A DNA stretch of 64,000 bases from the NCBI RefSeq assembly GCF_009455685.1, contig NZ_QPES01000001.1, forward strand, positions 3,224,001-3,288,000. The letters are read 5' to 3'. A model generated the notes under the pieces. That model was not told the origin of the DNA. It saw nothing but the letters and a program-made list of their open reading frames with translations, and did no database searches. This DNA is from Paraburkholderia hayleyella (GTDB taxonomy: Bacteria; Pseudomonadota; Gammaproteobacteria; Burkholderiales; Burkholderiaceae). A program made the position numbers and the translations under genes. Numbering within the stretch: position 1 is the first letter of the stretch; each line of letters begins with the position of its first letter. Below are positions 50,237 through 58,356 of the stretch, one piece after another.

Positions 50237-50569
50237 GCGAGACCGAAGATCCGCATTCGCGGACCAGATAAAAACGGATGAAAGTAAACACGCAAGCAAT
50301 ATGTTGAAAACTAGCGTGCATCGGGATGAAAGCTCGCGGGCTGTGCGCCATGCGTGCCTAACGCGAGAGACATGAGGCCAGCCAGCACGGCCGGCGGCGT
50401 GATGATACCCAATGCAGCGGCCCTGTGGGCGATTCACTACGCGAAGATGAAACTACGTGCGACAAAGAGGTAAAAAAACGGGGCAATTCGTTGACTGCAA
50501 CGAATTGCCCCGCCTGGTTATGCCTGGATCAATTATTTCGGCTGCCAATCCATCAGGATGGCATAGGGT
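50237..50569. other. Intergenic region upstream of yaeQ
   Basis: About 330 bases containing the minus-strand terminator at 50479-50512 and, presumably, the yaeQ promoter. I see no supported gene. Confidence 0.4.
50479..50512 (-). terminator. Intrinsic terminator of the small secreted protein gene
   Basis: A 15-bp perfect stem (50479-50493 and 50498-50512) with loop ACTG. Read on the minus strand it is followed by seven T (50472-50478), so it terminates the minus-strand unit 50570-50908. Confidence 0.92.
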
Positions 50570-50908
50570 TTATTGCCTGACAAAACGATCACTAGTCCAT
50601 AAACCCTGCGTATCGCTATTTCCGGCATTAACGAATTCGACATCATGTCCGACAACACGAACTACACGAAAACTCGCATTCTCTGGTGTTGAAATACATT
50701 GAAAACCTGAAAAGAATTCCTGCATTTTTTGCTGCTCACCTGCCTCGGCATGACGACTAGCCGCATTAAGTTTGTCTCTGGAAAGGCAGCCATACGAATT
50801 AGGTTTAAGCCGAATAGTCTGTTGCGGCTTAATCACATCGTAAGCCTCGGCTGCCGAGGTAGCGATCAATCCCATCAGGGCGAAAAAAATCACGGTTTGC
50901 TTTTTCAT
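50570..50908 (-). CDS. Small secreted protein of unknown function
   Basis: A 112-residue protein starting MKKQTVIFFALMGLIATSAAEA, a clear signal peptide cleaved near residue 22. The mature part has two cysteines (GCLSRDK and FQCIST) that could form a disulfide and is polar and beta-rich. GGAGG nine bases upstream supports the start. I recognise no family. It lies 48 bases downstream of a damaged small gene on the same strand, and by position could be the periplasmic partner (immunity-like) of that product; this is inference. Confidence 0.7.
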   Translation of the reverse strand: MKKQTVIFFALMGLIATSAAEAYDVIKPQQTIRLKPNSYGCLSRDKLNAASRHAEAGEQQKMQEFFSGFQCISTPENASFRVVRVVGHDVEFVNAGNSDTQGLWTSDRFVRQ

Positions 50909-50956
50909 TGTTGGGCCTCCGTGCGGGAACAATTTGGTTTAACTATCTGCTTAACG

Positions 50957-51330
50957 TTATAAGTCACGCTCACCTTGCACTGTAGAAGAAGCTGGCGCCG
51001 CAGCAAGAACATCTTGTGTGCGTTTGCAATAGTGACGAATTGTCGCACCCCAAATCGCATCGGCTTTTCTGCCTTCATCCGCATAATCAAACTTCATCCC
51101 CCCACCATCGAGCTCATCCGGCAACCCTCCTCACACCTTCTGCAGCAACGCCATGACGCATTCGTCTCCGGAGAAACCACGACGATCGTGTCTCCCCGGA
51201 AGCCCCAGCCATCCCCCTTAAAAGACATTTGCTGCATCGCACACAAAGTCATCGGGTAGTAGGCGCAAAAAAGCTGATGAATGCAGCACATGTAGAACAA
51301 GAACGATGCCAGCTCCCACTCACACGGCAA
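50957..51330 (-). pseudogene. Damaged small gene or pair of overlapping small ORFs
   Basis: Two frames overlap by ATGA at 51094-51097. The downstream one (50957-51097, 46 residues) starts MKFDYADEGRKADAIWGATI after a run of six G. Reading its frame upstream gives a protein-like GDECVMALLQKV, a TGA stop, then GGLPDELDGGG directly into the small ORF. The upstream frame (to 51330, with a TTG as its first start) contains MSFKGDGWGFRGDTIVVVSP. The pieces together look like one gene of about 100 codons broken by a frameshift near 51170 and one nonsense codon. A cell-wall amidase-like effector is conceivable from GDECV but cannot be shown. Confidence 0.4.
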
Positions 51331-51403
51331 AAAACATCGGATTACACTTGCATGCGAAAAATGTTCATGGATTAATCAGGTCACATTTTCAGAAAGCCCA
51401 TCC

Positions 51404-52033
51404 ATGACATTTGCTCACTGGCTTCCCTTCGCGCTGGCCTCTGTCATTTTGGTCGCCATTCCCGGGCCCACAGTGCTATTAGTTATTTCTTACGCGCTGG
51501 GGCATGGCCGGCGATACGCCTTGGCAACAACAGCAGGCGTAGCGCTTGGCGACCTGACCTCGATGACGGCATCAATGCTCGGCCTGGGTGTGATTCTCGC
51601 GGCTTCCGCGATGTTGTTTACAGCGCTGAAATGGCTAGGGGCCGCGTATCTGGTATACCTCGGCATCAAGCTGTGGCGGACGCCAGCCACGTCACTCGAC
51701 ACCTCGCACACGGCGGCGGCGCCCAACACCCGGCGAATTTTCGTGCATGCGTATGCGGTCACCGCACTCAATCCGAAGAGCCTTATTTTCTTTGTCGCCT
51801 TCGTGCCGCAATTTATTGATCCGCATACCGCTATCACGCCGCAAATCGTCGTTTTTGAAGCCACCTTTGTTCTGCTAGCAACGGCCAATGCGCTGGCTTA
51901 TGCCTTGCTGGCATCGGCGGCACGCCGCCTGATCCGGCAACCGCGCGTGCAGCGCGCCGTTAATCGCACTGGCGGCAGCTTGCTAATGGCTGCGGGCGTA
52001 TTGGCTGCCATGTGGAAAAAGACATACGGCTAA
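51404..52033 (+). CDS. LysE/RhtB-family amino acid exporter
   Basis: A 209-residue inner-membrane protein with about six hydrophobic segments. The N-terminal VAIPGPTVLLVISYALGHG is the family signature, followed by TTAGVALGDLTSM, LGAAYLVYLGIKLWR and the central FVVHAYAVTALNPKS-type segment (FVHAYAVTALNPKSLIFFVAF). Such proteins export amino acids such as threonine, homoserine lactone or lysine. The substrate is not predictable. Confidence 0.92.
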   Translation: MTFAHWLPFALASVILVAIPGPTVLLVISYALGHGRRYALATTAGVALGDLTSMTASMLGLGVILAASAMLFTALKWLGAAYLVYLGIKLWRTPATSLDTSHTAAAPNTRRIFVHAYAVTALNPKSLIFFVAFVPQFIDPHTAITPQIVVFEATFVLLATANALAYALLASAARRLIRQPRVQRAVNRTGGSLLMAAGVLAAMWKKTYG

Positions 52034-52062
52034 TGCCAATCACGCGCGCCCAGGCCCATGCG

Positions 52063-52605
52063 TTAAAGCGCTTTCTTGCTGGCCTTCAGAAAATCACTTT
52101 GAAATAAGCACATGCGCAACGCGTTGTGATACGCGCCATTGCCGAAAAATTCTTCGATTAATTCTGCTTCGTGTTGAAAACCGCATTTTTCGTATACGTG
52201 AATGGCCGCTACATTCGATTTATCAACGATTAGATAAATTTTGCGCAGATTCAGCACAGAAAATGCGTAATCAATGGCCAGCCTTGTCGCTGTCGTCGCA
52301 TAGCCATGACCCTGAGCATAAGGGGCGATGATGATCTGGAATTCACCACGGCGGTGGATGTAATCCAGCTCAATCAGCTCCACCAGACCGACCGTTATAC
52401 CATCCTTGCCAATCACCACGAAACGGCGCTCGCGCTGGTCGTGGACGTGCTGGTCATAAAGCTGCGACAACTCAGAGAAGGTTTCATAAGGCTCCTCAAA
52501 CCAGTAACGCATGATTTTGGCGTTGTTGTTCACTTCGTGAACGAAGCGCAGGTCTTCCCGCTCAAGCGGCCGCAAGGTAAGCGTGTGAGTACGCTGGGTT
52601 GTCAT
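52063..52605 (-). CDS. speG: Spermidine N1-acetyltransferase (GNAT)
   Basis: A 180-residue GNAT-fold acetyltransferase closely resembling SpeG. Segments seen are [31 protein letters not shown] at the start (allosteric spermine loop), [17 protein letters not shown] (acetyl-CoA loop Q-x-x-G-x-G/A type) and [17 protein letters not shown]. It acetylates spermidine and spermine to prevent polyamine toxicity. It is the last ordinary metabolic gene before the accessory island. Confidence 0.9.
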   Translation of the reverse strand: MTTQRTHTLTLRPLEREDLRFVHEVNNNAKIMRYWFEEPYETFSELSQLYDQHVHDQRERRFVVIGKDGITVGLVELIELDYIHRRGEFQIIIAPYAQGHGYATTATRLAIDYAFSVLNLRKIYLIVDKSNVAAIHVYEKCGFQHEAELIEEFFGNGAYHNALRMCLFQSDFLKASKKAL

Positions 52606-52763
52606 CGGTCACTCCATCAAAAAGTGGGTTGAAAATTATTCGGTATGACGCGCAGGGACATCTGCGGAATGCAGGAGCATAGGACAAACACCTGGATTGC
52701 ACGGCAAAACGAAAACGGCTGCCTACAATAGAACAATCGAGCGTTGCCGGTCTGGAGATTATC

Positions 52764-52931
52764 GTGATCGAAAATCTGATACTCGGCGTTTTCCTGGTCG
52801 TACCCCTGTTGATCGTGGCATTTCTCTTTTCCGACGAGCTTTGGCACGAGCATCGGCAAAATCATCAAGGCCCGCGTCGCCGTAAGCTTGACTGGCGTCA
52901 TCCTCTACGCACCTGGCGGCATCGGCATTGA
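52764..52931 (+). CDS. Possible 55-residue membrane peptide
   Basis: A short frame starting with GTG, with GGAG about six bases upstream. It begins with one hydrophobic helix (NLILGVFLVVPLLIVAFLF, residues 3-22) followed by a basic Arg/His/Lys-rich tail. Nothing in the sequence names it. It lies at the left edge of the accessory island next to an integrase remnant, and may be an accidental frame. Confidence 0.3.
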   Translation: MIENLILGVFLVVPLLIVAFLFSDELWHEHRQNHQGPRRRKLDWRHPLRTWRHRH

Positions 52932-52948
52932 GTCCAGAAATATCTGAC

Positions 52949-53122
52949 GCGCAGGATCGTTATAGGGCGCTGATGGAGTGGAAGGCTCTGGCAGCAGGTG
53001 GAGCTTCGGGGCGGTCGCTGACGCAGGCGCAGCGCGCTTCGGATACCCAAGCCCGGCAAACCATCAGCCGCGAGCTTGGGCACGAGAGGATGCAGATTAC
53101 TGCGGTGTATTTGGGGCGGTAA
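52949..53122 (+). pseudogene. Integrase C-terminal remnant (left edge of the island)
   Basis: The frame encodes DRYRALMEWKALAAGG, then a segment ending ISRELGHERMQITAVYLGR and a stop. It matches the C-terminal end of an integrase-domain protein, including the tyrosine in AVYLG. There is no N-terminal or central part and no ribosome-binding site. It is related to, but clearly diverged from, the remnant at 57401-57816, so it marks a separate integrase and not a recent duplicate. Confidence 0.75.
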
Positions 53123-53179
53123 CGGGGCCGTGAAAAACGATACGTATGAAGCTGCCTCCTCCAAGCTGAGGCGAATACT

Positions 53180-53803
53180 TTAGTAATATAGAAACAGGAG
53201 CGGACTTCCAAGGCATGCTTTTACTTCCTCAATAGATACGCACTGCGGCCCCATCTGTTCTAAATACTTACTCGTTAATCGAGCAAAGCAAGATGCGTTG
53301 ATCATGGCTTGTTTATAAATTTTCGAATCTTTGGTTTTCGATAGATTCAGCTCCGCCACTAAGCCAAATCCTGTTTGAAATGGAGACTCCAAATCTCTAT
53401 TTACATCCATCGCAAACTGATATTTGTCCCAGCATGCCGTATATTCAAGCGGAGCATGCGGAGAGTCGCTATGGAGTGACAGTGTTGTTCTTAGCTTTAT
53501 GTCACCGACTATAAAAAAATACTCTGGCCTTGGAATGTAACCTATAGCATCTTGATAGCCACGAAAGTAGGCGTTTTCGTACCGACCTTCGAGGAAGTAT
53601 CTTCTTCCCCTCTTCTCTGCTTCGGTTGCTTGCTCAACATTGCCCCTCAATTTAATTTTCCTCTTGTAGTTTTCTAACGTATTTCTGAAATCCATCCAAT
53701 CAATAACAACACCCCCATTCAAATCTGACTCAAAAGCATGAATATTGAAGGGCACAGAGAAAAACAAGAGTGGACAAGCCAAATACACCAATTTCTTGAT
53801 CAT
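53180..53803 (-). CDS. Candidate periplasmic immunity protein
   Basis: A 207-residue protein with a signal peptide (about residues 1-23, ending NIHA-FES). It has a Lys/Glu-rich, Tyr-rich mature part with cysteines in CWDKY, SCFAR and the pair near QCVSIEEVKACLG. It matches no family I can name. Its start overlaps the last base of the upstream effector gene, so the two are translated together. A secreted protein directly after a probable peptidoglycan-acting effector is the usual place and location for its immunity protein. AT-rich relative to the core genome. Confidence 0.6.
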   Translation of the reverse strand: MIKKLVYLACPLLFFSVPFNIHAFESDLNGGVVIDWMDFRNTLENYKRKIKLRGNVEQATEAEKRGRRYFLEGRYENAYFRGYQDAIGYIPRPEYFFIVGDIKLRTTLSLHSDSPHAPLEYTACWDKYQFAMDVNRDLESPFQTGFGLVAELNLSKTKDSKIYKQAMINASCFARLTSKYLEQMGPQCVSIEEVKACLGSPLLFLYY

Positions 53804-54564
53804 TACACATTCCTTTCGGGCTTGCCCTTGACAGTCAATATACCCACGCCGTTCCCGTCAGCGCTACGATGGCTGACAAGCATTTCGTGAATTGAAGACC
53901 AGCTACTTAAGCTCAAGACAGTGGTGCAACCTTCAGATACATTTCCCACATGAACGTATCGACTATTGTTGCCATACGCAATTGGAAACCATACTTGATG
54001 GTGGGACAATCGTGGATACTCGGCCTTATATTGATTGGTGTAATCTTTCGTATGAGGAAAATCAGGCAATAAAATTGAGTATGTCCCAGACGGAATGGGA
54101 TAGAAGGTACCATTCCAACTAGTGTTCATCGAAACTTCAAAATTAATGCCACCGAGAACTCCATTTGCCAATTGTTGTTGAAAACGCTTATTTCGAGACT
54201 TTGAGAGCCAACTGGGGTCAAGACGTCCATAGGTTACAATCAACTCGATAGGCTGCTGCTTGGGAGCTTTTTTCCCAAGATACTCATCTGCATTGGCATC
54301 AGACAAATATAATATTCTCCCTTTCGATTCGCCCTCAAGCACCTTGAAGTATGTCCGGCTGCCCTTGCTTCCGATGAGCATAACTTTGCAATACTTGAAA
54401 AGTGATTTCCACTGAGAACGTGGGAAATCATCACTCCCGACAAGTAGCCAACCGCTGTCGGTGTCAACCTTGTTGACGTAGCGAACAACATCAGCCTCTA
54501 CCCTTTGGGCGCTAAGGGGAATGGTATTGGTTGTGGAACTGCCAGACCATGAGAGATTCGCCAT
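53803..54564 (-). CDS. Candidate peptidoglycan-targeting effector (L,D-transpeptidase-like motif)
   Basis: A 253-residue protein without signal peptide. Near the C-terminus is VHVGNVSEGCTTVL with H205, S210, G212 and C213. This resembles the H…S-x-G-C catalytic motif of the YkuD/L,D-transpeptidase-like fold used by type VI peptidoglycan effectors and DUF5675-like proteins, though the spacing is short. The segment SGTYSILLPDFPHTKDYTNQ fits the strand region that comes before the motif in those folds. The gene starts three bases after the PAAR gene stop and is coupled to a signal-peptide protein downstream. Function is predicted from motif and context only. Confidence 0.6.
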   Translation of the reverse strand: MANLSWSGSSTTNTIPLSAQRVEADVVRYVNKVDTDSGWLLVGSDDFPRSQWKSLFKYCKVMLIGSKGSRTYFKVLEGESKGRILYLSDANADEYLGKKAPKQQPIELIVTYGRLDPSWLSKSRNKRFQQQLANGVLGGINFEVSMNTSWNGTFYPIPSGTYSILLPDFPHTKDYTNQYKAEYPRLSHHQVWFPIAYGNNSRYVHVGNVSEGCTTVLSLSSWSSIHEMLVSHRSADGNGVGILTVKGKPERNV

Positions 54565-54567
54565 CGT

Positions 54568-55083
54568 TTAAACCCCGCTATTATTTGCAAGCAGTCGATT
54601 AAAATCTGGCTCAATGGTTAAGCCTTGTGTATCGATGGAAAATACGCGCTCTGTGCGTCCATTTATATCGGTGATACCTCGATAAACAGAGCCGTCGGCT
54701 GCCGTAATTTTATAAGGCATTTCTGAAATTGGATTATCGTCCAAATCATGCAGGATAAACTGCTCATCATAGCCACAACCGTTAGCGAATGCGGTATGTG
54801 CGGTGACTATATTTGCCGATGCCGTCTGAGCAATAAGGACGGCTCCGCAGGTCGTTTTATGTCCTTCGGTAGCCATAGGTTGATCGCCACTTAGGGACAT
54901 GACGAGACCTTCCGCGATTTTGAAAATATGAGGTGGGCATTTGGGGCAGGTCACAAGATCGCCCTGGCGTGCAATTGGAATGCCGTGCCACGTATGAGAC
55001 GGGTTACCAGAAATGACAACGCCTCCGTGAGAGGTCATATCTCCCAATACACTTTGGGCCCGACCGAATAGATTGACTCGCAT
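54568..55083 (-). CDS. PAAR domain protein (type VI secretion spike tip)
   Basis: A 171-residue protein. Residues 1-90 form the PAAR domain, with the repeated TSHGGVVISGNP, PIARQGDLVTCPKC and ATEGHKTTCGAVLI segments that fold into the cone capping VgrG and bind a metal through His and Cys residues. A C-terminal extension of about 75 residues (DEQFILHDLDDNPISEMPYKI) is a transthyretin-like or adaptor part. GGAG lies ten bases upstream. It heads an operon with the following effector and immunity genes. No vgrG is visible in the window. Confidence 0.9.
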   Translation of the reverse strand: MRVNLFGRAQSVLGDMTSHGGVVISGNPSHTWHGIPIARQGDLVTCPKCPPHIFKIAEGLVMSLSGDQPMATEGHKTTCGAVLIAQTASANIVTAHTAFANGCGYDEQFILHDLDDNPISEMPYKITAADGSVYRGITDINGRTERVFSIDTQGLTIEPDFNRLLANNSGV

Positions 55084-55134
55084 CGATTACTCCATATTTT
55101 TCATGGTTTGAAACCTGACTCTGTTCAGATTTTA

Positions 55135-55320
55135 TTATTTATAATCTTTTAACAACTTTTCAATTAATGAGCAGATGGAACCTCTCTTTTTCAGCATTGA
55201 GGCTATATAGATTCGAGAACGGCTTGAAATAACAGATTGATTTTCGCTATCATCCATGTCAAAAATATCAAGAAAGCACCCGTATAACTCACTCACCCTC
55301 TCACTCGTCCTATTAGGCAT
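55135..55320 (-). CDS. Small AT-rich hypothetical protein, possibly an orphan immunity fragment
   Basis: A 61-residue frame starting MPNRTSERVSELYGCFLDIFD and ending IEKLLKDYK. It is AT-rich and lies just downstream of the tipless Rhs copy, where an immunity gene would be expected. No ribosome-binding site is convincing. The 190 bases between it and the Rhs stop are also AT-rich and may be leftover toxin sequence. No family is recognised. Confidence 0.35.
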   Translation of the reverse strand: MPNRTSERVSELYGCFLDIFDMDDSENQSVISSRSRIYIASMLKKRGSICSLIEKLLKDYK

Positions 55321-55511
55321 CAAAAAAATGAATTATCCCCACCAAAGAGAGTAAATAGCACCAGCATGAGTTAATCCGTTACCGACTAGAAAGTAAACCG
55401 GACATATCCTAAAAAAATAAGGATTTATCTGGTTTTTAATATGATTACCAGAATCATATAGGAAGGTTCTGAACAATGAGATGAGAGACGTTCGGAGCCT
55501 TTAGCAAGCCA

Positions 55512-56424
55512 TCAGAGGCAGCCAGACTCAGGTCTGCGACACGGCACCCACCCCACTGGATTCGGGGCAAACTGATAGAGACTTAACCCACCCGCATAGC
55601 CAATCGGGTCCTTGCTAACAAACCTTCCCACCTCCGGATCGTAATATCGATAGCGATCGTAGTGCAGCCCCGTCTCGTGGTCATGGTATTGCCCCTGGAA
55701 ACGGATGGGGTTAGATGCCTTGCCCGCCGCTTTTCGAATGGCCTCTTGCGCAACACCCCAGGCGCGGTACTGCGCGCCCCAGACAATCTCCCCCTGTTCG
55801 TCGGTCAGCTCCATCGGCGTGCCGAGGTGGTCGCACTGATACCAGGCCAGACTGTCGATCGCTGGCGCAGGCGGCGGGGGAAAGAATAACGGGTCTTCGT
55901 CCTGCCGGTAGTAGTCGCCGTATACCGGCTGGCCAATCAGCGCGATAGCTTCCTCACGCACCGCCAGCGCCAGCGCCAGCGGCACGAAACTGCCCGGCTC
56001 GTAGACATAATGCGTGGTGCGTGCACCCAGACCGTCCTCGTCGGCAATCTTGCTCTCCCATGCCAGGGCGTCGCCATCCCAGCCGTAAAGCGTGAAGCCG
56101 CATTGCAGCTCGCGGTTGTGCTTGACGCGCTCGGCGCGGTTCCAGTGCGGCCCCGCCTCACGGTGCTCCGGGTAGTGTGCCTGGCTATGCTTGGACAGCC
56201 GGCGCCCAAGGGCATCGTAGGTGTAATCGACGGCCAGGCGCTCGTCTTCGTAGCGGGTCAGCCGGTCGAACAGGTCCCAGGTGTAGCGGCTTGCTTCGCC
56301 GTTACGCCAGCGCTGGGTCAGGTTGCTGCGCGCATCGTACTGGTAGTGCGTGCCCGCGTACTGTTTGAGCAGGTTGTCCAGCACCTTCGGCCGTGGCAGG
56401 TGCTCACGGTCGGCCTCGCGCTGT
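55512..56424 (-). pseudogene. Rhs core fragment without toxin tip
   Basis: The open frame 55512-56384 (290 residues) copies the last part of the Rhs core, from NLLKQYAGTHYQYDAR to SLYQFAPNPVGWV, then leaves homology and stops after ten more residues. Homology with the intact Rhs gene continues upstream to 56424 without a start codon. It lacks the second DPLGL motif, the toxin and any N-terminal part. It differs from the intact core by about ten base changes and a 6-base insertion giving LALALA in place of LAQA. It looks like a displaced end of an older rhs gene. Confidence 0.85.
55545..56424 (-). repeat. Rhs core direct repeat, copy 3 (880 bp)
   Basis: Nearly identical to 58861-59734 across its whole length, about 99% by eye, with one 6-base insertion. 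Copy 2 is 57184-57400. Confidence 0.9.
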
Positions 56425-56441
56425 GCTTTTTAATTGTAAAG

Positions 56442-56720
56442 CTACGCCCCTCTAATATTCACAATAATAAAAATAGAAATAATATAAATTAGTATCGTTA
56501 AAATAAATGATCCAACTATCGCTATGGACCATCGCCACGCTTCAATTGAGACATATATTCTATATCCACAAAAAGCGGCAGATGCAATAGCTGTATAAAT
56601 TAAAAACGAATAAGTTTTAAATGATGGAAAGTATTTTGGAATTGCATAACCATAGATGGCGACTATGAATGTTACTGCCACTACCAAGATTCCCACGACA
56701 GACATAACCAGGCTTTCCAT
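56442..56720 (-). CDS. Candidate membrane immunity protein
   Basis: A 92-residue very hydrophobic protein with about three transmembrane helices (residues 5-25, 37-55 and 66-88) and short polar loops. It starts MESLVMSVVG with AAGGAG six bases upstream. An ATG two codons earlier lies too close to the ribosome-binding site. It sits 35 bases downstream of the displaced Rhs toxin tip in the same orientation, the usual immunity position. A membrane location suggests that the toxin acts at or crosses the inner membrane; this is inference. Confidence 0.6.
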   Translation of the reverse strand: MESLVMSVVGILVVAVTFIVAIYGYAIPKYFPSFKTYSFLIYTAIASAAFCGYRIYVSIEAWRWSIAIVGSFILTILIYIISIFIIVNIRGA

Positions 56721-56754
56721 TTTCATCTCCTTTTACACGAGAATCTTATTATTG

Positions 56755-57400
56755 TTAATTGTGCCTAGATCGCATGATCTCCCTAGTTCTGTCATGCAAT
56801 TTACCTGTTTCCGTCTTGCAGTTTCTAAATAAAATCCAATTGGCATGCTCATTTTCTTTCCTGTCAAGATCACGATAGGCTTGAAATATGGCAAGATCCA
56901 TCTCCGGCCCACCTACTTTTTCAGCTAAACCTTGATTTATCGCTTCGCGGGCGGTCTTTATATCTAATAGTTGATCTTGATTCCACCCCATTAGATTGGC
57001 ATCATTTCCCCAACTGTAGGTATGCGCAATGGAGCCGTCCGATTTAGTAGTCGCAGTGAATGTATGCGTAACGATATTCCAACGAGAGCGAGCAGAGTCG
57101 CCGAACGCAGCGAGGTCTCTGTTTATGATGTAGGTGTCTAAGCCAAGTGGGTCAACCCAATTTATAGAATTTGGGGCATATTTATAGAGACTTAACCCAC
57201 CCGCATAGCCAATCGGGTCCTTGCTAACAAACCTTCCCACCTCCGGATCGTAATATCGATAGCGATTGTAGTGCAGCCCCGTCTCGTGGTCATGGTATTG
57301 CCCCTGGAAACGGATGGGGTTAGATGCCTTGCCCGCCGCTTTTCGAATGACCTCCTGCGCAACACCCCAGGCGCGGTACTGCGCGCCCCAGACAATCTCC
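56755..57400 (-). pseudogene. Displaced Rhs C-terminal fragment with its own toxin tip
   Basis: From 57400 the frame reads Rhs core (EIVWGAQYRAWGVAQEVIRK through YKYAPNSINWVDPLGL) and then a 127-residue tip (56758-57138) unrelated to that of the intact Rhs protein. The tip contains THTFTATTKSDGSIAHTYSW, then ENEHANWILFRNCKTE, and is a probable toxin of unknown activity, with His/Asp/Glu residues that could be catalytic. The fragment has no start codon of its own within the Rhs part. The open frame continues into antisense integrase sequence up to 57624. It is an orphan tip kept downstream of the active gene. Confidence 0.8.
57184..57400 (-). repeat. Rhs core direct repeat, copy 2 (217 bp)
   Basis: Almost identical to the matching part of copies 1 and 3, with a few changes (for example GACCTCCTGC in place of GGCCTCTTGC on the plus strand). 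The homology stops exactly at 57400, where integrase sequence begins. Confidence 0.9.
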
Positions 57401-57816
57401 AACCTGGCTATGCGGACCGGGGCGACCACATCGCCCTCAAAGGCAGTTGGACCAAGGGCGGACGTGAGCGCTCCGTACCGATCACCACGGCCGAGCAGTA
57501 ACGAGTTCTCGATCTGGTACACCAACTGGCTGGAGCGGGTTCGTTGATCTCGGCACACAAGAGCTACATCCAGCAGCGCCACACCTACGATGGGCAGAGC
57601 AAAGCGGCTGGCCTGAGCAACCATGGGCTGCGGTATCGGTACGTGCAGGACCGCTACGAAGTATTGACGGGCTGGAAGGCCCCGGCTGTCGGCGGCCCTT
57701 CTGCACGATCACTCACACCCGCGCAGCGAGTCACGGACGCGCAGGCGCGCCAAGAAATCAGCCGCGAACGGGGACATGAGCTGACGCAGATTACGGCGGT
57801 GTATCTGGGTCGATAA
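57401..57816 (+). pseudogene. Integrase remnant joined to the Rhs copy 2 fragment
   Basis: The plus strand encodes ADRGDHIALKGSWTKGGRER, then VPITTAEQ, an in-frame TAA at 57499-57501, and after it continues in the same frame with RVLDLVHQLAGAG to a C-terminus ending ISRERGHELTQITAVYLGR. It is the C-terminal half of an integrase-domain protein broken by one nonsense codon. The N-terminal half is missing: its place is taken by Rhs core sequence of the opposite strand, ending at 57400. It is related to 52949-53122 but clearly diverged. Confidence 0.8.
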
Positions 57817-57850
57817 GTCTGTATGGCTTGTTTGTGCGCCTTGCGCAAGG

Positions 57851-58345
57851 TCACCGGGTTCCAAATTCGAAGTCATCCATCATTCGACGAAGAGTGGCGG
57901 AGTCTCCACGGTCGGGATTTACCTCGTGCAATTGCTCAAAAACGAATTCGATCAGATAGAACTCTTCAGGATTTCTTATTTTTCCGCGAGCAATAATTTT
58001 TCTTGCTCTTTCAGTTTCCTTTTCAAAAAATCCAGGAAGCTCAGATTTCACGACCGCAGCAAATTCGACTAAGAACTTCCCTCGCACCTCAGCGGGAGCG
58101 TCACGCAATAATTGAAGTTGCGGTATTTCCCGCAACCCCTGTTTCATCCCAGCTAGCAACTCAGATAGTTTGAAGTCTAGTTTTTCACCACTGATATAGC
58201 GCTCACATTGGGCCTTCAATATCCCAAATCCATCTCTGAGTAGGGATGCATCTACATGGTTAAGATTGCATAAAATTTTGTCCACCCTATCAACAACTCG
58301 CATCAGGCTGATAATTTCCTGCCTAGTTTTCGATTCGCTCTTCAC
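57851..58345 (-). CDS. Candidate immunity protein of the Rhs nuclease
   Basis: A mostly helical cytosolic protein of about 164 residues rich in Glu, Lys and Leu (RQEIISLMRVVDRVDKILCNL, then FFEKETERARKIIARGKI). It has no signal peptide. The frame is open to 58363, overlapping the rhs stop, where the first start would be TTG; the GTG at 58345 with GAGG upstream is more likely. It matches no family I can name. Its position directly after the Rhs tip, and lower GC, mark it as the cognate immunity gene. A cytosolic location fits a nuclease toxin. Confidence 0.6.
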   Translation of the reverse strand: MKSESKTRQEIISLMRVVDRVDKILCNLNHVDASLLRDGFGILKAQCERYISGEKLDFKLSELLAGMKQGLREIPQLQLLRDAPAEVRGKFLVEFAAVVKSELPGFFEKETERARKIIARGKIRNPEEFYLIEFVFEQLHEVNPDRGDSATLRRMMDDFEFGTR

Positions 58346-58356
58346 ATACACCTCAC

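Noticed and set aside
55405..55425. Short inverted repeat ATCCT…AGGAT around an A-run as a terminator or target-site scar
   Set aside because: Only five pairs around an AT-rich loop, which is expected by chance in AT-rich sequence.
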